This document shows positions 1-5,274 of a stretch of 6,175 nucleotides of DNA, one piece after another; within the stretch, counting starts at the first letter, position 1, and the number at the start of each line of letters is the position of its first letter. Origin of the DNA: Actinomycetes bacterium. Lineage in GTDB: Bacteria > Actinomycetota > Acidimicrobiia > Acidimicrobiales > RAAP-2. A program made the position numbers and the translations under genes. The notes under the pieces were generated by a model. The model made no database searches and had not been told where the DNA came from. It saw only the letters and a program-made list of their open reading frames with translations. The stretch lies in assembly GCA_021802025.1 (NCBI GenBank), contig JAKABC010000101.1, forward strand, positions 1 through 6,175. Direction: 5' to 3'.

Positions 1-17
1 GCCGAGGGCTCTCTGAC

Positions 18-39
18 TATCTGCGTAACCATGCAGATA
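18..39. repeat. Short inverted repeat near left edge
   Basis: TATCTGC (18-24) is repeated as its exact reverse complement GCAGATA (33-39), with an 8-nt spacer. It may be an operator or just chance; nothing else identifies it. The rest of 1-254 holds no gene I can support. Frame 3 is open from base 3 to a TGA at 150-152, but its 49 codons resemble no family I know. An ATG reading leftward from base 32 on the minus strand could start a divergent gene, but only about ten codons are visible. Confidence 0.25.
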
Positions 40-117
40 ACACTAGCGACGAATCGCCACGGCGTACCCTGAGCCGCGTCGCGCGTCGCGCGCAGCGCTC
101 TCGAAACCGAGGGGCTT

Positions 118-139
118 GGTGGACCTTAAGGGGTCCACC
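118..139. promoter_or_regulatory. 8-bp perfect inverted repeat, candidate operator upstream of the TA operon
   Basis: GGTGGACC (118-125) and GGTCCACC (132-139) form a perfect inverted repeat with a 6-nt centre. An AT-rich stretch, TAAATAT (142-148), follows at once and could be part of a core promoter. Since the downstream gene encodes an XRE-type DNA-binding antitoxin, this is a plausible autoregulatory operator. That role is inference. No T-run follows, so it does not look like a classical terminator. Confidence 0.35.
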
Positions 140-239
140 CGTAAATATGTGAACTTAAGTGACCCGAACCGCGACCGTTGGAATTCAAACGAGACACAGA
201 TTCCGTAAGTCTCCCGAATCAGTGCTTATAGACAATCAG

Positions 240-245
240 TACTAT
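240..245 (+). promoter_or_regulatory. -10-like hexamer TACTAT just upstream of the XRE-MNT start
   Basis: TACTAT fits the TANNNT pattern of actinobacterial -10 elements. It ends 9 nt before the ATG at 255, and no Shine-Dalgarno sequence precedes that ATG. This spacing would give a leaderless or nearly leaderless mRNA. I see no convincing -35 element, so the call is tentative. Confidence 0.3.
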
Positions 246-254
246 TACTGTCGC

Positions 255-785
255 ATGGGGAGTCGAGAAGACATCTCAACCGGATTGCTCCTTCGCCAGG
301 CTCGCCTTGGCGCCCGACTATCGCAGACCGAAGTCGCCCGTCGTGCTCATGTTGCTCAAAGCGTTATCAGTGCCTACGAGTCCGGCCGCAGAGAACCCTC
401 GGTCTCAACGCTCGAGCGTCTCGTACGCGCGACGGGACACCGCCTCATTCTCGATCTTGAGCGTTTGAGCGACTGCCCACCCGGCCTCCCTGACACCCCC
501 CTTGGTCGCCGACTCCGCCATCACCGACGCGCCATACTCGCGTGTGCCGAGCTCCACGGCGCGAACAACGTCCGCGTCTTTGGCAGTACGGCGAGAGGTG
601 AAGATCGGCCTAATAGCGACGTCGATTTCGTGGTCGACCTGGCCAGGGGTACGGGACTGTTTAACTCAGAGGCACTACGCAGAGAGCTTTCGGAAATACT
701 CAGCGTGCCGGTTGACGTCGTCCCGTCAGACAGCCTCCGACCCCGGGTTCGAGAAGAGGTCGAACGTGAGGCTTTACCACTTTGA
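255..785 (+). CDS. mntA: XRE helix-turn-helix / MNT nucleotidyltransferase fusion, antitoxin of a MNT-HEPN pair
   Basis: Predicted 176-aa cytoplasmic antitoxin. Residues about 10-66 form a Cro/C1-type helix-turn-helix, with LSQTEVARRA as the first helices and QSVISAYESGRREPS as recognition helix and turn. A minimal nucleotidyltransferase domain follows from about residue 85. It has the full GSX10DXD motif (G110-S111, D122, D124) and a likely third acidic residue, D154 in PVDVV. In characterised MntA-HepT systems this enzyme class transfers AMP from ATP to a tyrosine of the HEPN toxin and so neutralises it; the fused DNA-binding domain suggests autoregulation as well (inference). I chose ATG 255 because the HTH then begins where family members usually begin. 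An in-frame GTG at 159 would add 32 residues of unlike composition. The stop overlaps the toxin start. The gene is less GC-rich than the sulfur genes, which suggests transfer. Confidence 0.8.
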   Translation: MGSREDISTGLLLRQARLGARLSQTEVARRAHVAQSVISAYESGRREPSVSTLERLVRATGHRLILDLERLSDCPPGLPDTPLGRRLRHHRRAILACAELHGANNVRVFGSTARGEDRPNSDVDFVVDLARGTGLFNSEALRRELSEILSVPVDVVPSDSLRPRVREEVEREALPL

Positions 786-1033
786 ACGCACGACGGGTCG
801 AGGAGCGCCTCGCCGACATCGTTGATGCGATTGCCGCAATCAGGAGCCACCTCACTCGCGGTGAACTATCTGACGGACTCATCTTCGACGCCGTTCGAGT
901 ACGTCTGATCGAAATTGGAGAGTCCGTAAAACAGTTAGATCCCAAACTCGTTGAGAGCGAGCCGGATGTCCAGTGGCCGAACGCTGCCGGAATGCGCGAC
1001 TGGCTTGCCCACCACTATTCCGACACCTCGTGA
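782..1033 (+). CDS. hepT: HepT-like HEPN (DUF86) toxin, truncated by an in-frame TGA
   Basis: An 83-aa product of the HEPN/DUF86 family, the toxin partner of the preceding nucleotidyltransferase. HEPN toxins of this type are ribonucleases with an RX4-6H active site. Here the motif is R72-X4-H77-X-Y79 (RDWLAHHY), including the tyrosine AMPylated by MntA in studied systems. TTG 782 is the only possible start, because an in-frame TGA lies at 767-769. It overlaps the antitoxin stop as TTGA, and GTGAGG at 766-771 gives a well-placed ribosome site, so translation is probably coupled. The product is short: family members are usually about 110-140 aa. The TGA at 1031-1033 comes just after the motif, and homologous-looking sequence continues in the same frame to 1180. 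The C-terminal helix is therefore lost, and whether this remnant folds or is toxic is unknown. Confidence 0.75.
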   Translation: MNARRVEERLADIVDAIAAIRSHLTRGELSDGLIFDAVRVRLIEIGESVKQLDPKLVESEPDVQWPNAAGMRDWLAHHYSDTS

Positions 1034-1180
1034 GCAGTAGTCGAAGCAACGATCACCGAGGATCTTCCCCCACTTGAACAAGCCGTCCTACGGCTGCAGG
1101 CGCGTCTAGAACTCGCCAAAGAGCGCGCTCGCGATGTCCCAAGTCTCGATCTCCATGACGATCGCGGGCTCGGACGATAG
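1034..1180 (+). pseudogene. Detached C-terminal part of the HepT toxin gene
   Basis: This continues the hepT frame past its TGA to a TAG at 1178-1180, giving 48 codons. The translated stretch ATITEDLPPLEQAVLRLQAR has the pattern expected of the last helix of HepT/DUF86 proteins, which commonly carry a DLPPL motif after the active site. No frameshift is needed to join the parts; a single stop codon separates them, for instance a CGA-to-TGA change. With readthrough the whole protein would be 132 residues, a normal family length. It has no start codon or ribosome site of its own. Confidence 0.65.
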
Positions 1181-1220
1181 TGGTCGTATGACATCAGCGC
1201 CGATCACTCCAGGTGCTGCG

Positions 1221-1241
1221 AAGCCGGAAAAGAGTCGGCTT
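1221..1241. terminator. Weak candidate hairpin between the TA operon and tRNA-Ala
   Basis: AAGCCG (1221-1226) pairs with CGGCTT (1236-1241) around a 9-nt loop. It lies between two converging units, the plus-strand toxin-antitoxin operon and the minus-strand tRNA. The stem is short and is followed by only a brief T-run on the plus strand, so terminator function is uncertain. The rest of 1181-1292 shows no gene. Confidence 0.25.
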
Positions 1242-1292
1242 TAAGATCTCGATCCAAAACCGGGACCGACCAATTCGTTCAGTGACTCGGAG

Positions 1293-1365
1293 TGGAGGTG
1301 ATGGGATTCGAACCCACTGCCTCTACATTGCGAACGTAGCGCTCTACCAATTGAGCTACACCCCC
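1293..1365 (-). tRNA. tRNA-Ala (anticodon CGC)
   Basis: Read on the minus strand, the 73-nt gene folds into a full cloverleaf. It has a 7-bp acceptor stem (GGGGGTG with CACCTCC), a D arm with GCTC/GAGC, a 5-bp anticodon stem, and a T arm with loop TTCGAAT. The anticodon loop TTCGCAA gives anticodon CGC (bases 1332-1330), which reads the alanine codon GCG. The acceptor stem contains the G3-U70 pair, the classic alanine identity element, and discriminator A73. CCA is not encoded: A73 is followed by CTC. The gene begins 14 nt after the stop of the SepX/GlpR-like gene on the same strand, so it may be processed from a shared transcript. Confidence 0.97.
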
Positions 1366-1379
1366 GACGAGGGGCCATT

Positions 1380-2255
1380 CTACCCGAAGGCGCGTCGGGC
1401 CCCGTACGAGACGGACCGCGAGGGGATCTCGGCCCACTCGTCGCGCTCGTCCCACTCCTCGTCCCAACGGTCCCACCCGTCGGACGCGCCGGACGACGCC
1501 CCGTCCTCGTAGTCGTCGCGCGCGTCGGCGACGGGCGTCGGGTACGCGCGCCGCGTCCCGACGCGCCCGACCGTGAGGTACCCCTGGCTCAGCGCGAACA
1601 GCGCGAGCGCGACGTAGCCCACGACGAGGAGCCAGGCCAGGTAGGCGAGGTCGGCGACCAGCGAGATCGAGGTCACGTAGGCGAGCGCGCTGAAAAAGAG
1701 CGCCGAGCCGAGCAGGCCCACGCTGATGCGCCGGCGCTGGACGCGCGTCGAGGTCCGCAGGGGCGCCTCGTCGTAGGCGAGCGAGGCGTCGGTCGGGAAC
1801 CCCGAGTAGGCGCGCGCGTAGGGGCTCGCGCTCGACGGGCGCGACGCGGCACGCGCACTCGGACGCGACACGGCACGCGCACTTGGACGCGGCGCGCCGT
1901 AGCGGCCGACGCGCGCGCCCCCGTCGCGATCGAAGTCGTAGTCCTCGCTCCACTCCTCCCAGGTGCCGCGCGACTCGAGTGTGCGGTACGTGTCCTCGGG
2001 GTGAACGAGGGTGAGGCGGGGCCGTCGCGGCGCGTACGAGCTCGCGGCGCGCGTCGCGACCGGGGCCGGTGGCTCCTCGTACTCGTATTCGTCGAGCCGG
2101 TGCACCGGCGCCACCGCGTAGCCCTGTCGGCTGAGGATCTCGTGCTCGGTGTGGAAACTCTCGATCGAGCGCTCGGAGCGCACCTCGCGGACCTTGCGTA
2201 CGACGATGGGGGTCAACAGCGCCAGCCACAAGAGGGCGAGGAAGATCAGCAGCAC
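1380..2255 (-). CDS. SepX/GlpR-like actinobacterial divisome membrane protein
   Basis: A 291-aa membrane protein. Residues 1-20 form a hydrophobic N-terminal segment, followed by a basic stretch (VVRKVREVRSERS) and the motif SIESFHTEHEILSR. This N-terminus resembles SepX of Streptomyces and GlpR of Corynebacterium, membrane proteins tied to cell division. A long low-complexity linker (about 52-172) follows, then two adjacent hydrophobic segments (about 177-197 and 200-224), as in SepX, and an acidic, Trp-rich tail (about 260-278). The start is GTG at 2255, with TGAGG (2268-2264) 8 nt upstream as ribosome site. The gene lies 73 nt after cysH on the same strand and 14 nt before tRNA-Ala. The family call rests on the N-terminal motif and membrane layout as I remember them, and the linker and tail carry no recognisable domain. 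A generic actinobacterial membrane protein is the alternative. Confidence 0.6.
   Translation of the reverse strand: MLLIFLALLWLALLTPIVVRKVREVRSERSIESFHTEHEILSRQGYAVAPVHRLDEYEYEEPPAPVATRAASSYAPRRPRLTLVHPEDTYRTLESRGTWEEWSEDYDFDRDGGARVGRYGAPRPSARAVSRPSARAASRPSSASPYARAYSGFPTDASLAYDEAPLRTSTRVQRRRISVGLLGSALFFSALAYVTSISLVADLAYLAWLLVVGYVALALFALSQGYLTVGRVGTRRAYPTPVADARDDYEDGASSGASDGWDRWDEEWDERDEWAEIPSRSVSYGARRAFG
1841..1888. repeat. Two tandem 24-bp repeat units inside the SepX/GlpR-like gene
   Basis: Bases 1841-1864 and 1865-1888 are adjacent copies of a 24-bp unit differing at two positions. They encode a doubled octapeptide, RPSARAVS then RPSARAAS, in the disordered linker of the membrane protein. 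The unit is in frame, so copy-number change would lengthen or shorten the linker without breaking the gene. Confidence 0.8.
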
Positions 2256-2328
2256 GGGCCTCGCCTCATCCTCCGGTGCCGCGACATTGCGCCAAATGTA
2301 CCGGTGGGACCGGGAAAACTGGTGGATA

Positions 2329-3006
2329 TCAGGACTCGTGGAGGCCGCACTCGTCCTTGGCGAGGCCCACCCAGCGACCGGACCGGCGACTCTCGCCGGG
2401 TCGGGGGGGCAGGGTCATCGCGGCGCACCCGATCGACCCGTAGCCCTTCGCCCACAGGGGGTGCTCGGGCAGGCCGTGGCTCGAGAGGTAGTAGGCGACG
2501 TCGTCGTCGGTCCACGTGGCGAGGGGGTTCACCTTCACCAGCGAGAAGCGCCGATCCCAGCTCACGACCGGGGCGCCGTCGCGCGTGGGGGCGTCGACCC
2601 TCTTCAAGGCGGTTATCCACGCGCTGCGCCCGTGCAGCGCCCGCGACAGGGGCTCCACCTTGCGCAGCTCGCAGCAGCGTGCGGTCCCGCACGGCCACGC
2701 CTCGGCTTCGGGCGGGGGCGTCGTGCGCACGACCCGCAACGACCAGTCCCGCTCGAGGCGCTCGAGGAACTCGAGGGTCTCGGGGAAGTGGCCGCCGGTA
2801 TCGAGGAAGACCACCTCGAGCGAGGGCCGGATCGAGCGGGCCATGTGCAACAGGGCCACGTCCTCGAAGGAGCACGCGAGGACCGCGCCGGCGCCGAAAC
2901 GGCGGAACACCCAGCTGAGCACGGCGAGCGGGGGGGCCGACGCGAGGCGCGCGTCCTCGCTCTCGAGCTCGGCTAGGAGGGCCCCGTCGGGCGCAGTCTC
3001 GGACAT
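2329..3006 (-). CDS. cysH: Assimilatory adenylyl-sulfate / phosphoadenylyl-sulfate reductase CysH
   Basis: A 225-aa cytoplasmic enzyme of sulfate assimilation, reducing APS (or PAPS) to sulfite with thioredoxin as electron donor. Hallmarks are an N-terminal nucleotide-binding region (ACSFEDVALLHMA, then VFLDTGGHFPETL at about 66-78), RCCELRKVEPL at 110-120, SAWITALKRVDAPTR, LVKVNPLATWTDDDV, and the catalytic C-terminal ECGLH with C220. The adjacent C111-C112 pair points to the iron-sulfur APS reductase type, as in mycobacteria. The usual second pair CxxC, however, reads C194-A-A-M197 (SIGCAAMT), so one expected cluster ligand is missing. An additional cysteine, C106, lies just before the CC pair. 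Start ATG 3006 is well placed, with only a weak TAGG upstream. The gene is divergent from cysDN and shares a 57-bp promoter region with it. Without CysC in view, APS is the more likely substrate, but the Met leaves this open. Confidence 0.9.
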   Translation of the reverse strand: MSETAPDGALLAELESEDARLASAPPLAVLSWVFRRFGAGAVLACSFEDVALLHMARSIRPSLEVVFLDTGGHFPETLEFLERLERDWSLRVVRTTPPPEAEAWPCGTARCCELRKVEPLSRALHGRSAWITALKRVDAPTRDGAPVVSWDRRFSLVKVNPLATWTDDDVAYYLSSHGLPEHPLWAKGYGSIGCAAMTLPPRPGESRRSGRWVGLAKDECGLHES

Positions 3007-3030
3007 CGGGGCTAATGCCTAACTTTCTCT

Positions 3031-3051
3031 AGTGTATTTGTAGAATACACT
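3031..3051. promoter_or_regulatory. Perfect 8-5-8 inverted repeat in the cysH-cysD divergent promoter
   Basis: AGTGTATT (3031-3038) and AATACACT (3044-3051) are exact reverse complements around the 5-nt centre TGTAG. The site sits in the middle of the 57-bp gap between the divergent cysH and cysD starts and is strikingly AT-rich for this genome. Each arm contains TACACT, a TANNNT -10-like hexamer: 3046-3051 on the plus strand toward cysD and 3036-3031 on the minus strand toward cysH. Neither has a convincing -35 box, nor does cysD have a clear ribosome site, and its ATG follows the hexamer by 12 nt. A dimeric regulator bound here could control both arms of the pathway. Which regulator family is involved cannot be told from this sequence. 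Confidence 0.6.
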
Positions 3052-3063
3052 GGCAGACAGCCC

Positions 3064-3990
3064 ATGACCGCGCTCGCCCCCTCCCCCACGTCCTCCGGGC
3101 TCGACCACCTCGACGCCCTCGAGTCCCACGCCCTCTACATCCTGCGCGAGGTCGTCGCCGAGTGCGAGCGGCCCGTCCTGCTCTTCTCGGGGGGCAAGGA
3201 CTCGGCCGTCTTGTTGCACCTCGCGGCCAAGGCCTTCGCCCCCCAGGGCCTGCCCTTCCCGGTGCTGCACGTCGACACCGGGCACAACTTCCCCGAGGTC
3301 CTCGACTTCCGCGACCGGGCCGCCGCACGCCTGGGGGCGCGCCTGCTCGTGGCGAGGGTCCAGGACTCGATCGACGCCGGTCGGGTCGCCGACCCCGGCG
3401 CCCTCGCCTCGCGTAACCGGCTCCAGTCGGTCACCCTGCTCGACGCCATCGCCGAGCACGGCTTCGACGCCGCCTTCGGGGGGGCCCGGCGCGACGAGGA
3501 CAAGGCCCGGGCCAAGGAGCGGGTGCTCAGCTTCCGCGACGAGTTCGGCCAGTGGGACCCGCGCCGCCAGCGGCCCGAGCTCTGGCGCCTCTACCAGGGC
3601 CGGGTCAACCCCGGCGAGCACGTGCGCGCCTTCCCCCTCTCGGACTGGACCGAGCTCGACGTGTGGCAGTACGTGGCGCGCGAGCGCCTCGACCTGCCCT
3701 CGATCTACTTCGCCCACGAGCGGCCCGTGGTCTACCGCGACGGGATGTGGCTCGCCGTCGGGGAGTACGTCGAGCCCCGCGACGGCGAGGTCGTCGAGGT
3801 GCGCACGGTGCGCTTTCGCACCGTGGGCGACGCCACCGGGACCGGGGCGGTGCTCTCGAGCGCGCGCACCATCGACGAGGTCGTGGCCGAGGTGGCCACC
3901 GCCACCATCTCGGAGCGGGGCGCCACGCGCGGCGACGACCGCTTCTCGGAGACGTCGATGGAGGACCGCAAGCGCGAGGGCTACTTCTAG
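3064..3990 (+). CDS. cysD: Sulfate adenylyltransferase subunit 2 (CysD)
   Basis: A 308-aa catalytic subunit of ATP sulfurylase, which with the GTPase CysN converts sulfate and ATP to APS and pyrophosphate in the cytoplasm. The PP-loop ATP-pyrophosphatase motif SGGKDS is at residues 42-47, followed by VLHVDTGHNFPEVLDFRD (from about 67), GGARRDEDKARAKER, and FPLSDWTELDVWQYV in the C-terminal half. The conserved ending TSMEDRKREGYF is present. Length matches the family (about 300 aa). ATG 3064 starts 12 nt after a -10-like TACACT, with no obvious Shine-Dalgarno sequence, so the mRNA may be nearly leaderless. The stop TAG directly abuts the ATG of cysN, showing an operon with likely coupled translation. 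The alternative of a standalone PAPS reductase is excluded by the C-terminal signature and the CysN partner. Confidence 0.97.
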   Translation: MTALAPSPTSSGLDHLDALESHALYILREVVAECERPVLLFSGGKDSAVLLHLAAKAFAPQGLPFPVLHVDTGHNFPEVLDFRDRAAARLGARLLVARVQDSIDAGRVADPGALASRNRLQSVTLLDAIAEHGFDAAFGGARRDEDKARAKERVLSFRDEFGQWDPRRQRPELWRLYQGRVNPGEHVRAFPLSDWTELDVWQYVARERLDLPSIYFAHERPVVYRDGMWLAVGEYVEPRDGEVVEVRTVRFRTVGDATGTGAVLSSARTIDEVVAEVATATISERGATRGDDRFSETSMEDRKREGYF

Positions 3991-5259
3991 ATGCCCGTCG
4001 CCACCAAGGACGTGCTCCGACTCGCCACCGTCGGCTCGGTCGACGACGGCAAGTCCACCCTGATTGGTCGACTGCTCGTCGACACCCGCCTGCTCGCCGA
4101 CGACCCCCTCGACGCCGTGGCGGCGGCCTCCGAGCGACGCGGCGTCGGCGACCTCGACCTCAGCTTCGTCACCGACGGCCTGCGGGCCGAGCGCGAGCAG
4201 GGCATCACCATCGACGTCGCCTACCGCTACGCGACCACGCCCACCCGCAAGCTCGTGATCGCCGACTGCCCCGGTCACGTCCAGTACACGCGCAACATGG
4301 CCACCGGCTCCTCGACGGCCGACCTCGCGCTCGTGGCGATTGACGTCGCCGCCGGGCTCAAGGAGCAGACCCGCCGTCACCTCGTGATCGCCGCCCTGCT
4401 CGGAGTACGGGCCCTGGTCGTCGCGGTCAACAAGATGGACACGGTCGAGTGGTCGCGCGACGCCTACGAGCGCGTCGTACGCGAGGTCGGATCGCTCGCC
4501 GCCACACTCGGGGCCACGTCGGTCGTGGCCGTGCCGGTCTCGGCCCTCTACGGCGACAACGTCGTCGAGCGCTCCGCGCGGGCCCCGTGGTACGAGGGTC
4601 CGACCGTGCTCGAGGCCCTCGAGTCGAGCGACGCGGGGGCCTGGGAGCGCAGCCGGGGGTCGCGCCTGCCGATCCAGTGGGTCCTGCGCCAGCCCGGTGG
4701 CGGGCGCGCCTACGCCGGTCTCGTCTCGGGCGAGGCGCTGCGCGTCGGTGACGCCGTGACCCTCCTGCCGGCCGGGATCGAGACGACGATCCGCGCCATC
4801 CACTACGGGGGGCGGGCCCTCGACGAGGCGGCGGTGGGGCTCGCCGCCGACGTGGAGCTCGCCCACGAGACCGACGCCGGCCGCGGCGACCTCATCGCGA
4901 CCGCCCCTTTGCCCCGGGTGACCCGCGAGCTCGAGGCCACGGTCTGCTGGTTCGGTGACGACCCCCTCGAGCTCACCGGCGGCCGTCTCCGGCTGAAGCA
5001 CACGAGTCGCACCACCGCGGTGCGGGTGCGCGCCCTCGAGGGGCGCCTCGACGTGGGCTCGCTCGAGGTCACCGACGCCCCGGCGCTCTCGACCAACGAG
5101 ATCGGGCTCGTCCGTCTCGCGTGCGCCGAGCCCCTCGTCGTCGACGACTACCGCGAGGATCGGGTGACCGGCAGCTTCGTGCTCGTCGACGCCGTGACCC
5201 ACGCCACGGTCGCCGCCGGCATGGTCGGCCGGCCCCCCTTCGCCACGGTCCGCCGGTAG
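3991..5259 (+). CDS. cysN: Sulfate adenylyltransferase subunit 1, GTPase (CysN), without CysC fusion
   Basis: A 422-aa translation-factor-like GTPase, the regulatory partner of CysD; GTP hydrolysis drives APS formation. The GTP-binding motifs are all visible: P-loop GSVDDGKST at 15-23, EQGITIDVAYRY (switch I), DCPGH at 92-96 (switch II), and NKMD at 147-150. EF-Tu-like beta-barrel domains follow (for example LPIQWVLRQPGGGRAYAGLV and a late KHTSRTTAVRVR segment). The protein ends shortly after the third domain, with no APS-kinase domain, unlike the roughly 600-aa CysNC/NodQ fusions. The start follows the cysD stop with no gap. The lack of CysC fits a pathway in which APS is reduced directly by the neighbouring CysH. 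Confidence 0.97.
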   Translation: MPVATKDVLRLATVGSVDDGKSTLIGRLLVDTRLLADDPLDAVAAASERRGVGDLDLSFVTDGLRAEREQGITIDVAYRYATTPTRKLVIADCPGHVQYTRNMATGSSTADLALVAIDVAAGLKEQTRRHLVIAALLGVRALVVAVNKMDTVEWSRDAYERVVREVGSLAATLGATSVVAVPVSALYGDNVVERSARAPWYEGPTVLEALESSDAGAWERSRGSRLPIQWVLRQPGGGRAYAGLVSGEALRVGDAVTLLPAGIETTIRAIHYGGRALDEAAVGLAADVELAHETDAGRGDLIATAPLPRVTRELEATVCWFGDDPLELTGGRLRLKHTSRTTAVRVRALEGRLDVGSLEVTDAPALSTNEIGLVRLACAEPLVVDDYREDRVTGSFVLVDAVTHATVAAGMVGRPPFATVRR

Positions 5260-5262
5260 TAT
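5257..5262 (+). promoter_or_regulatory. -10-like TAGTAT between cysN and the MFS gene
   Basis: TAGTAT overlaps the cysN stop codon and ends 12 nt before the GTG of the next gene, the same distance as TACACT to the cysD start. It stands out in very GC-rich surroundings. No ribosome site is seen before the GTG. It may give the transporter its own nearly leaderless transcript, but read-through from cysDN is equally possible. Confidence 0.25.
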
Positions 5263-5274
5263 CGTCGCTCCCTC

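Noticed and set aside
3..152. Possible C-terminal tail of a gene entering from the left
   Set aside because: The frame is open for 49 codons, but the sequence matches nothing I know, and such a length can be open by chance.
159..254. GTG 159 as start of the XRE-MNT gene
   Set aside because: It adds 32 residues of unlike composition before a domain that normally starts the protein. ATG 255 fits the family better, though an RNA start map would be needed to exclude it.
745..752. GGGTTCGA inside the antitoxin gene as a tRNA-derived attachment site
   Set aside because: Only the eight-base T-loop core is shared with tRNA-Ala, and it lies within conserved coding sequence, so chance is the better explanation.
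1031..1033. TGA in hepT as selenocysteine or programmed readthrough
   Set aside because: No selenocysteine insertion hairpin is apparent, no family member is known to me with selenocysteine there, and TGA is a normal stop elsewhere in the window.
1279..2229. Arg-rich open frame on the minus strand overlapping the membrane-protein gene and the tRNA
   Set aside because: It runs through the tRNA gene and is a very Arg/Ala-rich shadow. The overlapping frame has membrane segments, a ribosome site and a family-like N-terminus.
2301..2314. CCGG-containing mirrored motif between cysH and the membrane-protein gene as terminator
   Set aside because: The stem is only about 4 bp and no T-run follows on the transcribed strand.
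2001..2976. Two plus-strand open frames opposite cysH and the start of the membrane-protein gene
   Set aside because: Low-complexity, Arg/Gly-rich translations, antisense to clearly conserved CysH motifs.
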